Of a stretch of DNA of 64,000 bases, positions 1-10,191 are shown piece after piece. Origin of the DNA: Alphaproteobacteria bacterium (GTDB lineage Bacteria > Pseudomonadota > Alphaproteobacteria > UBA9219 > RFNS01); the NCBI GenBank assembly GCA_037200005.1, contig JBBCGY010000001.1, positions 1,015,812 through 1,079,811 of the forward strand, in the 5' to 3' direction. Each line of letters opens with the position of its first letter. Within the stretch, counting starts at the first letter, position 1. A program made the position numbers and the translations under genes. Below the pieces are notes generated by a model. That model made no database searches, was not told where the DNA came from, and saw nothing but the letters and a program-made list of their open reading frames with translations.

Positions 1-6
1 ACATTC

Positions 7-1245
7 ATGAACGTCGCCGACCTTAAAGGACAGACCATCGCCTTCGCCGCTTCGGGCGGCCTCGACAGCTGCACCATCACGCACTGGCTGACGCAGCAGG
101 GCGTCAAGGTCGTCTCCGTCACCGCCGACATGGCGCAGCCGGACGAAACCGATTTCACCTCCATCGAGAAGCGGATGCGCGCCTGCGGCGCGGTGGATTT
201 CGTCGGCGTTAAGCTGCACAAGGAAATCGCCGAGGGCGGGATCGACGTGATCCAGGCCCAGGCTTGCTATGAAGGCCGCTACTGGAACACGACCGGCGTC
301 GGGCGCAACGTCATCGTCAAGGGCATGCTGCCGGAAGTCAAAAAGCGCGGCCTGAAGGTCATCAGCCACGGCGCGACCGGGCGCGGCAACGATCAGGTGC
401 GGTTTCAGCTTATCACCAACATGCATTGCCCGGAATTCGAGGTCTACGCCCCCTGGCGCGATCAGGCGTTCCTGGACCGTTTCGGCGGGCGGCAGCAGAT
501 GATCGCCTATTGCGAGCAGTATGGATTGCCGATCAAGGCGACGCGCGACAAGCCCTATTCCACCGACGCCAATCTGCTCGGCCTGACGCATGAAGGCGGG
601 CAGCTGGAATCGCTGGCAACGCCCGCGCATCTGGTCGCGCCGGAAATGGGCGTATGGCCGCATGACGCGCCGAATGAAGCCGAGAAGGTCACGATCCGCT
701 TCGAAGCCGGTTTTCCGGTCGCCGTCAACGGCAAGCCCGTGGATTCTTTCGCCGCGCTGACCATCGCCAATGAAATCGGCGGGCGGCATGGCATCGGCAT
801 CGGCCTGCATCTGGTCGAGAACCGCTTCGTCGGCGTGAAGTCGCGCGGCATCTATGAAGCGCCGGGGATGGAGCTGCTGGGCACGGCGTTCGCGTTCCTG
901 CTGCAGCTTGTCGCCGACCGGCGCGCACGGGAGCTTTACGACCAGATGAGCCTTTATATCGGCAAGCAGATTTATCAGGGCTATTGGAACGATGTCGGCT
1001 CGGCGATGGCGAAGGCCGCGCTGGCGCCGCTGGTCAAGCTTATTACCGGCACGGTGACGGTTTCGCTGTATAAAGGCTCCGTGACCTATGTCGAGGCCAA
1101 GGACGCCCCGCATTCGCTCTACAGCAATGACGGATCGATGGAGCAGGAAGGCTCGTTCGACCATAAGGACTCCGAAGGCTTCCTGCGGGTGCTTGCCGTC
1201 AATGCCCGCGCCCTGGCCTATAAGGGCCAGGTGAAGGGTATATGA
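7..1245 (+). CDS. argG: Argininosuccinate synthase
   Basis: Joins citrulline and aspartate with ATP to give argininosuccinate in arginine biosynthesis; cytosolic. The 412-residue protein opens with the PP-loop ATP motif ASGGLDS (residues 15-21), then carries the family segments GRYWNTTGVGRN and SHGATGRGNDQVRF, which bind citrulline and aspartate. Length fits the usual 400-450. Most family members have SGGLDT where this has SGGLDS. The ATG is six bases from the window edge, so upstream signals are not visible. Its stop overlaps the start of the next gene (ATGA), so the two are translationally coupled. Confidence 0.93.
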   Translation: MNVADLKGQTIAFAASGGLDSCTITHWLTQQGVKVVSVTADMAQPDETDFTSIEKRMRACGAVDFVGVKLHKEIAEGGIDVIQAQACYEGRYWNTTGVGRNVIVKGMLPEVKKRGLKVISHGATGRGNDQVRFQLITNMHCPEFEVYAPWRDQAFLDRFGGRQQMIAYCEQYGLPIKATRDKPYSTDANLLGLTHEGGQLESLATPAHLVAPEMGVWPHDAPNEAEKVTIRFEAGFPVAVNGKPVDSFAALTIANEIGGRHGIGIGLHLVENRFVGVKSRGIYEAPGMELLGTAFAFLLQLVADRRARELYDQMSLYIGKQIYQGYWNDVGSAMAKAALAPLVKLITGTVTVSLYKGSVTYVEAKDAPHSLYSNDGSMEQEGSFDHKDSEGFLRVLAVNARALAYKGQVKGI

Positions 1246-1694
1246 CCTCCCCCCCGGCCAGCCTGTTCGAGCAGATCGGCGGCGCGCCCGCCGTTCAGTC
1301 ATTGCTACTGAATCTCTATCGCCGCATGGCGGCGGACGAGACTCTCTCGCCTGTTTTCTCCGGCCTGAATTTCCAGAATCTGCACGGCCATATGCAGAAA
1401 TTCCTGACCGTAGCTTTCGGCGGCCCCGGAGAATATGCGGGCAGAAGCCTGACGCAGGCTCATGCGGGCATGGTCGGAAAAGGAACGCTCGACGCGCGCG
1501 TTTTTGCCCAAGTGATGAGGCACACGCATCGCGTGTTGAATGAAGACCTTCATCTCGCGCCGGAACTGACGCACCGGGTGATGAACGTCCTCGGCGCCAT
1601 GCGCGGCGAAGTTCTGGGCGAAACTCCCCCAAATCCGGTTCGTCCGGAGCCGGATTTAACCGCCTGCCCCATTTCCAAACCGGACGCGATTTGA
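1242..1694 (+). CDS. glbN: Group I truncated haemoglobin
   Basis: A 150-residue haem protein of the 2-over-2 globin family that binds O2 or NO. The start LFEQIGGAPAV is the typical helix-A segment. Tyr26 (LLLNLYRRM) fits the distal B10 tyrosine, and His74 in LTQAHAGM fits the proximal haem ligand. The core ends near residue 125; the last 25 residues are a Pro-rich extension outside the fold. The ATG overlaps the argG stop by ATGA. What a globin does beside arginine synthesis is not shown; protection against NO derived from nitrogen metabolism is only a guess. Confidence 0.88.
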   Translation: MTSPPASLFEQIGGAPAVQSLLLNLYRRMAADETLSPVFSGLNFQNLHGHMQKFLTVAFGGPGEYAGRSLTQAHAGMVGKGTLDARVFAQVMRHTHRVLNEDLHLAPELTHRVMNVLGAMRGEVLGETPPNPVRPEPDLTACPISKPDAI

Positions 1695-1808
1695 CCGCCG
1701 CACGAAAGATTGTGGTTAATATCGGCCCGAAACTATTTTTCTTCTTCTTATTCTCGCGATTCTGGAATAAAAATTCTCTTATAGATTTATGAAATTTGAA
1801 GGTTCGTC

Positions 1809-2696
1809 ATGGCCAAGGACGAAGTCAATCTTTTCGATACCGTCGACGCAGTCATCGCGCGAGATGGCCGCGACGACGACAGGCTCGCTGCCCTCGGCAT
1901 CCTGCAACAGGCTTTAATAGCCTCCAGAAACGCCAATCCCGCGCCCGCTTATATCGATCCGCTCGGGGAATATGTCATCGACAAACTGACACCTTATATC
2001 GCCAATCGGGAAAACAATCTCGAGTTTCGCCAGATCGCGCTTGAGACCGTGTTGGCCGTCGCGGAAAGCGGCGCGCATATGACCTCCCGCGCCATGGCGG
2101 TCGACATCGCCGACCTGATCATAAAAAGAGAGCCAACGATCGCTACGCCCGCTCTGACGGATAAAATCCTGAGCGTCATCACCGGGGACAGCTATCCGTT
2201 CCCGGTCTGCGACTCCGTCGTACGGACTTTCCGAACCCTCTCCGAATGCCCAAACGCCATATCGCCCAAGCATGTCGAGCATCTTACCACTATCGCCACA
2301 AGCGACGACAGCGTGCGCGACGACAGCCCTCATATCATAAGCTCCGCGCTCATGATGATAGGGATGGCAACGGCATCCATGCCGCCTGCGTCGATACCGC
2401 CCGTCAAACAGAAGATCGCGTGCCTCTCCTCCCGCCAGGTCGTCTCGCGGGAATTCGATGAAGCCTATCGGATTTTGCTTAGACTGTTGCCTGACGACGA
2501 AGGCCGCAGAGAGAATATTTCCACGCCGTCGGTGCCGGAAAAATATCCCCCGGTAGTCTCGGATCCTCCCGCCGCGGCCAAACCGGCGTCGGAGCCTCCG
2601 GTAAGAATGGTCGCCGCCGCCGCATCCGGGCCGCAAAAGCCTCGCTGGCAGCGCTGGGCGCGGGGCAACGATCCCAGAAACGATTCCAAGTGGTAA
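1809..2696 (+). CDS. Alpha-helical (HEAT-like) protein of unknown function
   Basis: No family recognised. The 295-residue protein is soluble, with no signal peptide. Residues 5-230 are a run of amphipathic helices about 20-30 residues apart, as in HEAT/ARM solenoids. The last 65 residues are a Pro/Ala-rich linker with a basic, Trp-containing tail (PRWQRWARG). Parts resemble the proteins at 22708 and 21089: a helix pair followed by LLRLLP or ARALLP. The upstream 110 bases are AT-rich with no gene. GAAGG about 9 bases before the ATG serves as ribosome binding site. Confidence 0.7.
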   Translation: MAKDEVNLFDTVDAVIARDGRDDDRLAALGILQQALIASRNANPAPAYIDPLGEYVIDKLTPYIANRENNLEFRQIALETVLAVAESGAHMTSRAMAVDIADLIIKREPTIATPALTDKILSVITGDSYPFPVCDSVVRTFRTLSECPNAISPKHVEHLTTIATSDDSVRDDSPHIISSALMMIGMATASMPPASIPPVKQKIACLSSRQVVSREFDEAYRILLRLLPDDEGRRENISTPSVPEKYPPVVSDPPAAAKPASEPPVRMVAAAASGPQKPRWQRWARGNDPRNDSKW

Positions 2697-2711
2697 GACG
2701 GCAAGCGCCGG

Positions 2712-2909
2712 TTAACGATCAATCCGGTCGTTATTATCGGTAATGCTTTTCGGCGCGGGAGGCTCGTCCTTGCCGTCCAGGCCCGCCTTGAAATTACGCA
2801 CGCCCTTGCCGAGATCGCCCATGACCCTGGGCAATTTCCCGGCGCCGAATACGACCAGCACGACCGCCAGCACGACCAGCAAATGCCATATGCTTAATCC
2901 CATAGCCAA
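2712..2909 (-). CDS. tatA: Sec-independent protein translocase TatA
   Basis: Pore-forming subunit of the twin-arginine translocase in the inner membrane. The 65-residue protein has one N-terminal membrane helix (about residues 6-20), the hinge motif FGAGKLP and an amphipathic helix ([16 protein letters not shown]), then a short charged tail. The glutamate or serine often found early in the membrane helix is replaced by His9 (SIWHLL). It stands alone between unrelated genes; tatB and tatC lie about 38 kb away in the window. Confidence 0.9.
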   Translation of the reverse strand: MAMGLSIWHLLVVLAVVLVVFGAGKLPRVMGDLGKGVRNFKAGLDGKDEPPAPKSITDNNDRIDR

Positions 2910-2987
2910 ACTCCTGATTTTTCACTGGCCGCAGCCTAGCACAAACTTCCCATTCCGCAAAAGCGGGCAAAAGCGTATATAATCCCC

Positions 2988-3941
2988 ATGCTTCAAGAAA
3001 AACCATCCGTCATCCTCGTGGCCGGGCCGACGGCCAGCGGCAAATCCGCCCTGGCCGCCGATCTTGCCGTGGAAACCGGCGGCGCGGTCATCAATGCCGA
3101 TGCCATGCAGGTCTATCACGGGTTGCCGATCCTGACCGCGCAGCCCGATCCCGCCGCTTTGGCCCGCGCGCCCCACCATCTCTATGCCTATGTCGATCCC
3201 GGCGAGCGCTATTCCGCCGGAAAATGGCTGGCCGAAGCCATAAAGACCATCGACGCCGCATGGGCCGGAAACAAGACGCCGATCCTCGTCGGCGGCACGG
3301 GAATGTATTTTAAAATGCTGTTAAGCGGATTGGCGGACATTCCGGAGATATCGGATGAACTAAGACGGCAATTGCGGGACGATTACGAAAAAGACGGAGA
3401 GCCTGTCATTCGCCAGCGCCTTGCCGCCCTCGACCATGACGCGGCGGCTAGAATTCCCCCCGGCGACCGGCAACGCCTGCTCCGTGCGCTCGAGGTGGCG
3501 CTGGCGACCGGCAAGAGCCTGTCCGCATGGCAGCAAGAAACGCAACCTGGCTTTTTATCCGGCGCCGACATTACTCCTATTCTTCTGATGCCGCCGCGCG
3601 ATGAATTATACGCCGCCTGCGAACGGCGCTTTTCCGGCATGCTGGAACGCGGCGCGATTGAGGAAGTCCGCGCCCTGCCCGCGCTCGATCCCGGTCTTCC
3701 GGCCATGAAAACCATCGGCGCGCGCGAGATCGGCGATTATCTGTCCGGCTCGATCGGCCTCGAAGAAGCGAAGCAATCCGCCCAGCAGGCCACGCGCAAT
3801 TACGCCAAGCGGCAAGTCACGTGGTTCAGAAATCAGTGGTTGGGCGGCAAAAGCGGGTTTGGGCGGGGGGTCGTTCTCGTGGAAGATTTTTATCGGGTGG
3901 AGATGCTCAAAAAAATTATAGAGCGCGGTGGATTCAAATAG
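2988..3941 (+). CDS. miaA: tRNA dimethylallyltransferase
   Basis: Adds a dimethylallyl group to A37 of tRNAs reading UNN codons; cytosolic. The 317 residues start with the P-loop AGPTASGKS (about residues 12-20), followed by the substrate motif NADAMQVYHGL, GGTGMYF and the C-terminal RNYAKRQVTWFRNQ, all standard for MiaA. Length is normal. It is transcribed away from tatA and runs towards atpC, with a palindromic repeat between the two 3' ends. Confidence 0.94.
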   Translation: MLQEKPSVILVAGPTASGKSALAADLAVETGGAVINADAMQVYHGLPILTAQPDPAALARAPHHLYAYVDPGERYSAGKWLAEAIKTIDAAWAGNKTPILVGGTGMYFKMLLSGLADIPEISDELRRQLRDDYEKDGEPVIRQRLAALDHDAAARIPPGDRQRLLRALEVALATGKSLSAWQQETQPGFLSGADITPILLMPPRDELYAACERRFSGMLERGAIEEVRALPALDPGLPAMKTIGAREIGDYLSGSIGLEEAKQSAQQATRNYAKRQVTWFRNQWLGGKSGFGRGVVLVEDFYRVEMLKKIIERGGFK

Positions 3942-4063
3942 AGCCGTCATTCCCGGCGGCTTTGATCGCCCATGGCGAGTAAAGTCGAACGAGAATCCTG
4001 TTTTCTTCAATAGCAACAAACGGGATTCCCGCTCGCCGCTGCGCGGCGTCGGGAATGACGGCT
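3942..4063. repeat. GTCATTCCCG palindromic repeat, copy 1
   Basis: Bounded by AGCCGTCATTCCC and its reverse complement GGGAATGACGGCT, with an inner CGGGATTCCCGCTCG block. It fills the gap between the convergent 3' ends of miaA and atpC, starting one base after the miaA stop. Related copies are at 10041, 15503, 18303, 35455 and 41028. The folded form could act as a bidirectional transcription stop or protect RNA 3' ends, as REP elements do. Confidence 0.85.
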
Positions 4064-4065
4064 TG

Positions 4066-4467
4066 TTACGACACCGCTGCGAGTTTGGCCTGAAACACCG
4101 CCAGCTTCTCGCCCAGAGCCTCTTGCTCGGCCATGGATGCGGCATTGCCCATGGCGTCTTCCAGTTTTTTGCCCTGCTCCTCAAGACCTTCGCGGGATAA
4201 TTCGCTCACTGGCATCGCTTCGGCGGCAAGAACGGTGCAGCGCTTGTCCGTGATTTCGGCGAAACCTCCGGCAACGAAAATGCGCTCGGATATCTGCTCG
4301 TTTTCATAGACCTCGATCACGCCCGGACGCACCGTCGCGATCATCGGCGCATGGCCGGGCAGGACGCCGAAATCGCCTTCGCTGCCGGGCACGGTGACCA
4401 AAGTCACCTGCTTGTCGATCAGTTTTTTCGTGGGCGAAACCAGTTCAAAGGCGATTTTGTCGGACAT
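4066..4467 (-). CDS. atpC: ATP synthase F1 epsilon subunit
   Basis: Central-stalk subunit of F1 that couples rotation and inhibits ATPase activity. The 133 residues contain the usual N-terminal beta-sandwich (FELVSPTKKL, VPGSEGDFGVLPGHAPMI) and a C-terminal helical hairpin ending KLAVFQAKLAAV. It lies in the same direction as atpD but is separated from it by an unrelated 156-residue gene, which is unusual. Confidence 0.94.
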   Translation of the reverse strand: MSDKIAFELVSPTKKLIDKQVTLVTVPGSEGDFGVLPGHAPMIATVRPGVIEVYENEQISERIFVAGGFAEITDKRCTVLAAEAMPVSELSREGLEEQGKKLEDAMGNAASMAEQEALGEKLAVFQAKLAAVS

Positions 4468-4485
4468 GATATTCCTATGTAAAAA

Positions 4486-4956
4486 TCAGTTATTGGCCAG
4501 GAGCGGCGCGGATGCCAACTGTAGGCTCCCTGGCCGAGTGGGATTGGCGCTGGAGAAAAAAGCCACAAGATCGGTTCCCGTGTCGGTGCGCTCCAGGAAA
4601 TCATTAAGGCTTACGCTGTCGCCGACCGGCCTGAAACTGCCTTTCTTCGAATCATAGGACGACAGCGCCAATCTGAAATTGCCGCTATTGACCCGAAAAA
4701 TGCTCATGACATTCACGACGCCGGGATCGGCGGATTGCCTTGTGTAGTTCTTGCTCCACCACGATCTGATTCCAACCGAGCATTCGGGCCGGGACTGGGT
4801 CATCAACAGGCCGGCAATGGACTGGTTGGAAAGCTCCAGCCCGCTGCCGATAACCGGAGCTGGCTTAAAACCCTGCCCAGTGAAATATCGCTCCAGCGGC
4901 TCCAGTTCGCTTTGCTGTACGACTTTCCCAAGGGAAACAGGCATGATTTTGGTCAT
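4486..4956 (-). CDS. Unknown protein inserted between atpD and atpC
   Basis: Not recognised. The 156-residue, apparently soluble protein begins 12 bases after atpD and stops 18 bases before atpC, in the same direction, so it is almost certainly on the same transcript. No signal peptide or membrane segment. A Trp-rich stretch (IRSWWSKNYTRQ, near residue 64) and a likely beta-strand region (VVNVMSIFRVNSGNFRLAL) are the most distinct parts. It shares nothing visible with ATP synthase subunits. ATG start with only a weak AGGG upstream; an alternative ATG lies four codons in. Confidence 0.65.
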   Translation of the reverse strand: MTKIMPVSLGKVVQQSELEPLERYFTGQGFKPAPVIGSGLELSNQSIAGLLMTQSRPECSVGIRSWWSKNYTRQSADPGVVNVMSIFRVNSGNFRLALSSYDSKKGSFRPVGDSVSLNDFLERTDTGTDLVAFFSSANPTRPGSLQLASAPLLANN

Positions 4957-4968
4957 GGGTCGAATGCC

Positions 4969-6405
<1,437 letters not shown>

Positions 6406-7290
6406 TTAAACGGCTTCCGCGCCGGAAATAATTTCGATCAGTTCCTTGGTAATGAACGCCTGGCGGCTGCGGTTATATTGCAGCGTCAGGCGGTTGATCA
6501 TGTCGCCCGCGTTGCGGGTGGCGTTGTCCATCGCCGTCATGCGCGCGCCCTGCTCGCCCGCCATGCTTTCGAGCAGCGCGCCGTAAATCTGCACGCCGAT
6601 ATTCTGCGGCAGCAGGCGCTGCAGGATCGCGGCTTCGCCCGGCTCGAACAGCGTCAGCGGATTCGCCGCGTTCTCGTTCGCCGGTTCCGCGCTTCCCGCC
6701 GTTACGGGGATCAGTTGATCGACCGTCACGATCTGGGCGATCACCGACTTGAAGCGATTGAAGACCATGCGGCAGACATCGAACTCTCCCGCCTGAAACA
6801 GCGCCAGGATTTTTCCGGCAATCATCTCCGCATCGGAGAAATCGAGCTTCTTGCGTCCGATCTCTTCCAGCGCATCGACCATCAAATGCGCATAGTCGCG
6901 CCGCAGCAGATCGCGCCCCTTGCGCCCGACGCAGAACAGCTTAACGGTTTTGCCGGCGTCTTGCAGAGCCTTGATCTGCTTGCGCGCCTCGCGCACCACC
7001 GAACCGTTAAATCCCCCGCATAGTCCGCGGTCGGAGGTTACGATCAGCAGCAGATAGGTCTCGTCCTTCCCGGTGCCGGAAAGCAGCGTCAAATTTCCGT
7101 CATCAAGCTGCAGATTGGCGGCGAGCGACTTCAGCATCCGCGCCATGGCGGAAGCATAGGGCCGCGCGGCCTCCGCCTGTTCCTGGGCGCGACGAAGCTT
7201 GCTCGCGGCGACCATTTTCATGGCCGACGTGATCTTGCGCGTCGACTTCACGCTGGTAATGCGGTTCTTAAGGTCTTTCAAGCTGGGCAT
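6406..7290 (-). CDS. atpG: ATP synthase F1 gamma subunit
   Basis: Rotor shaft of F1. The 294 residues start with [20 protein letters not shown] and end [20 protein letters not shown], the two conserved terminal helices that form the coiled shaft. In most alphaproteobacteria atpA lies directly upstream; here the upstream gene is a ferredoxin, so atpH and atpA must be elsewhere. The gap of 64 bases to the ferredoxin could hold a promoter, or the genes may be co-transcribed. Confidence 0.95.
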   Translation of the reverse strand: MPSLKDLKNRITSVKSTRKITSAMKMVAASKLRRAQEQAEAARPYASAMARMLKSLAANLQLDDGNLTLLSGTGKDETYLLLIVTSDRGLCGGFNGSVVREARKQIKALQDAGKTVKLFCVGRKGRDLLRRDYAHLMVDALEEIGRKKLDFSDAEMIAGKILALFQAGEFDVCRMVFNRFKSVIAQIVTVDQLIPVTAGSAEPANENAANPLTLFEPGEAAILQRLLPQNIGVQIYGALLESMAGEQGARMTAMDNATRNAGDMINRLTLQYNRSRQAFITKELIEIISGAEAV

Positions 7291-7354
7291 GACTGTCTTT
7301 TCCCCGATATGACGGCATCAGGTCAAGTTAAAAAACATGCAGGAAGTCAGGATG

Positions 7355-7693
7355 TTACAATAAACTCTGCGTCTCGGGCGGCAATCTGACCGTTAAGCCA
7401 TCGAGTTGCGGGGTCAGCTTGATCTGGCAACCGAGCCGCGAGTTCTTTTTGACGTGAATCGCCAGGTCGAGCATGTCGGTTTCGTCATCGTCCGGCGCAG
7501 GAAGCCGTTTCGGCCAATCGCCTTCCACCCAGACATGACAGGTCGAGCAGGCCAGGTTGCCGTCGCAAGTGCCGGGCATGTCGATATTGTGAGCGCGGGC
7601 GGCCTGCAGCAACGTCTGCCCCGCCTCGCCGGTTACTTCGCGCCGCGTTCCGTCGCGTTGGATAAAAATAATGGTAGGCATGGCTCCGTTCAC
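7355..7693 (-). CDS. [2Fe-2S] ferredoxin, adrenodoxin type
   Basis: Small soluble electron carrier. Four cysteine ligands are visible at 43, 49, 52 and 89 (CDGNLACSTC then GCQI), the C-x5-C-x2-C-xn-C spacing of the Isc/adrenodoxin class. The longest form uses a GTG that overlaps the livM stop. An ATG at 7681 preceded by GGAG is a more likely start and removes four residues. Its partner is not evident: neighbours are a transporter and ATP synthase rather than isc genes or a P450. Confidence 0.88.
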   Translation of the reverse strand: MNGAMPTIIFIQRDGTRREVTGEAGQTLLQAARAHNIDMPGTCDGNLACSTCHVWVEGDWPKRLPAPDDDETDMLDLAIHVKKNSRLGCQIKLTPQLDGLTVRLPPETQSLL

Positions 7694-9084
7694 CGTTTGA
7701 GAAAAATACCGGGCAGCCGCGTCGCCATCAGTCCGCCGGGACGCCAGATCATAATCAGCACCATGCCCGCGCCGAAGGCAATCATGCGGTATTGCTCAAG
7801 CTCGCGGAACAATTCCGGCAGGCCGATGATGAACAAAGCCGCCAGCACGATCCCCAGATGATGGCCCACGCCGCCGAGAACGACGATGGCAAGCACCGCC
7901 GTGGTTTCGGCGAAGCTGAAACTCTCCGGGCTGATGAAGCCTTGCCGCGCCGCGAAGAACGCGCCGCACAAGCCCGCGCACGCCGCCCCCAGCATATAGG
8001 CGCAGAGCTTGACGCGCGCCCGGTCGATGCCCACGGCGGCACAGGCTATTTCGTCTTCGCGCAGCGCCTCCCATGCCCGCCCGATAGGCAACCTGCGCAA
8101 CGCCCAGCTCAACCACCCGATGGCCGCCGCGAGAACGAACATCAGGTAATAAAGAAAGACCAGGCGGTGTATCGGCGCGAAGGGAATGCCGAAAAATTCA
8201 TGAAAGGTTCCCGCGCCGTTTTTCCCGCTCACCGCGAATTCCAGCCCGAACAGGCCGGGCCTCGGCACGCCCGATACGCCGTTCGGCCCGCCGGTCAATG
8301 TCGTCCAGTTGATCAGCACCAGCCGCACGATTTCCGCGAAGCCCAGCGTCACGATGGCCAGATAATCGCCGCGCAGCCGCAAGACCGGCGTGCCGATGAT
8401 CCCTGCCGTCATCGCAGCCAGTCCGCCCGCCGCCAGCAGCGTCATCCAGAAACCGATGCCGAAGGCTTGCGCCAATAAAGCGCATGTATAAGCGCCGATG
8501 GCGTAAAATCCGACAAAGCCGAGATCGAGCAGCCCGGCATAGCCGACGATGATATTCAGCCCGAAAGCCAGCGCGACATAGGTCAAGACCATCACCATCA
8601 CGTCGAGCATGTAACGGTCGGTAAAGGGCAGCAGAGGAAGCGCAACCGCCGCCAGGGCCATGACGCCGAGCGCGACATCGGCCATTCGCCCCGCTTTGGT
8701 TACGGGAAGAGCGAGCTTAAATCCTTCGGCAAAGAATTTTTGCCTTAGTCCCGCGAAACCGATGACCGCGCATCCCGCCACGCCGACAAAGCGCAAAAAC
8801 GGATTGGGCAGATCGGCGTAGTGCAGGACAACTCCCATGACCACGGCCAGCGCCGCGACGATGCCGGGGATGACCTTGACGAACCCGTACAGCAGCCGCC
8901 CGGCGAAAATCATCGCCGTGACATAGCCCACGTCGAGCAATCGCAGATCGAGCGTCAATCCGTCGGCCCGGTCGACGGTGCGGAATCCAGCAAGCGGCAA
9001 AGCGAGAACGGCGGCAATCGCCGCCGTGACCAAGGCATCGCGCCATGGCGCGCGCGGATCGATAGCGGGAGAAGGCGCGCTCAT
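7690..9084 (-). CDS. livM: Branched-chain amino acid ABC transporter permease LivM
   Basis: Inner-membrane permease of the Liv/HAAT import family. 464 residues with about eleven hydrophobic helices. The family core is clear (FGLNIIVGYAGLLDLGFVGFYAIGAYTCALL, given here only in name order: VGYAGLLDLG then GAYTCALL; later LRLRGDYLAIVTLGFAEI and TGGPNGVSG). The first 150 residues are an additional hydrophobic region, as in E. coli LivM. Overlaps livH by four bases. No livG or livF ATPase genes lie here. Confidence 0.9.
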   Translation of the reverse strand: MSAPSPAIDPRAPWRDALVTAAIAAVLALPLAGFRTVDRADGLTLDLRLLDVGYVTAMIFAGRLLYGFVKVIPGIVAALAVVMGVVLHYADLPNPFLRFVGVAGCAVIGFAGLRQKFFAEGFKLALPVTKAGRMADVALGVMALAAVALPLLPFTDRYMLDVMVMVLTYVALAFGLNIIVGYAGLLDLGFVGFYAIGAYTCALLAQAFGIGFWMTLLAAGGLAAMTAGIIGTPVLRLRGDYLAIVTLGFAEIVRLVLINWTTLTGGPNGVSGVPRPGLFGLEFAVSGKNGAGTFHEFFGIPFAPIHRLVFLYYLMFVLAAAIGWLSWALRRLPIGRAWEALREDEIACAAVGIDRARVKLCAYMLGAACAGLCGAFFAARQGFISPESFSFAETTAVLAIVVLGGVGHHLGIVLAALFIIGLPELFRELEQYRMIAFGAGMVLIMIWRPGGLMATRLPGIFLKR

Positions 9085-9998
9085 ACTTTTTCGATCTCCG
9101 GCCTGCCGAGCAAGCCATTGGGACGGACGGTCAGGATGAGGATCAAAATGACGAAAGCGGCGACGTCTTTATATTCGACGCTGATATAGCCCGACCACAG
9201 GGCTTCGATCAGCCCGATCAACAATCCGCCTAGCATCGCGCCGGGCAGCGAGCCGATGCCGCCCAGAACGGCGGCGGTGAAAGCCTTCATGCCCGCGAGA
9301 AAGCCCATATAAAAATCCACCACGCCGTAATACAGCGTCACCATCACGCCCGCGACCGCCGCAAGCGCCGCGCCGAGAAGAAATGTCAGCGAGATCACGC
9401 GGTCGACATCGATGCCCACCAGCGCCGCCATCGTCCTGTCCTGTTCCGTCGCGCGCTGCGCCCGCCCCAGCCCCGTTCCGCGAATGACCCAGGTGAATCC
9501 CGCCATGATGCCGAAGGTCAGCACGATGATGACGATCTGCAGATATGAAACCGAAACCGAAAAACCGTCCTCCCTGGTCAGCAGGGTGATGCCGCCCTGC
9601 ACCATCGGCGGCAGCGGCTTGACCCGCGCGCCCTGCAAAATCTGCACGTAATTCTGCAGCAGGATCGACATGCCGATGGCGGAAATCAGCGGCGCGAGCC
9701 GCCCCGCCTTGCGCAGCGGGCGATAGGCTATGCGTTCCACCGTCCAGCCATACAGCGCGGTGATCATCACGCTGACGATCAGCGCCAGCAGCAGAAGCAG
9801 CGGGATCGAACTCAGCCCCATGATGCCGAACAGCAGGAAGGTGATGACGGCGATGAACGCCCCGATCATGTAAATTTCGCCATGGGCGAAATTGATCATG
9901 CCGATGATGCCGTAAACCATCGTATAGCCGATGGCGATCAGCGCATAAATCGCGCCAAGCGTCACGCCATTGACGAGCTGTTGCAGAAAATATTCCAA
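9081..9998 (-). CDS. livH: Branched-chain amino acid ABC transporter permease LivH
   Basis: Second permease of the Liv transporter, with LivM. The hallmark block VTLGAIYALIAIGYTMVYG and INFAHGE near the start, plus MKAFTAAVLGGIGSLPGAMLGG near the end, identify it. I chose the TTG at 9998 because it gives LEYFLQQLVNG, matching family starts; a TTG at 10037 would add 13 residues and begin inside the upstream repeat. No good ribosome binding site marks either. A LivJ-like binding protein is encoded 33 kb away at 42953, but partnership is unproven. Confidence 0.88.
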   Translation of the reverse strand: MEYFLQQLVNGVTLGAIYALIAIGYTMVYGIIGMINFAHGEIYMIGAFIAVITFLLFGIMGLSSIPLLLLLALIVSVMITALYGWTVERIAYRPLRKAGRLAPLISAIGMSILLQNYVQILQGARVKPLPPMVQGGITLLTREDGFSVSVSYLQIVIIVLTFGIMAGFTWVIRGTGLGRAQRATEQDRTMAALVGIDVDRVISLTFLLGAALAAVAGVMVTLYYGVVDFYMGFLAGMKAFTAAVLGGIGSLPGAMLGGLLIGLIEALWSGYISVEYKDVAAFVILILILTVRPNGLLGRPEIEKV

Positions 9999-10040
9999 GA
10001 CAGACCGGATAAGTTGAAAAACATACGCACACAACAAGCA

Positions 10041-10186
10041 CCGTCATTCCCGGCAAAATCCGAGTGCTTAGGCACTCGGATTTTGAACGGGAATCCCGTT
10101 TATTTTCTAGTGATAGAGAAACAGGATTTCTGACAAAAAACAACGGGATTCCCGCTCGCTGCTCCGCAGCGTCGGGAATGACGGCT
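10041..10186. repeat. GTCATTCCCG palindromic repeat, copy 2
   Basis: Flanked by CCGTCATTCCCGGC and GTCGGGAATGACGGCT. The inner part holds its own hairpin, ATCCGAGTGC/GCACTCGGAT, and two CGGGATTCCCG-type blocks. Longest copy in the window; it lies between livH and the gene at 10192, both on the minus strand, so it would sit in the leader of livH. Confidence 0.85.
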
Positions 10187-10191
10187 TATCC

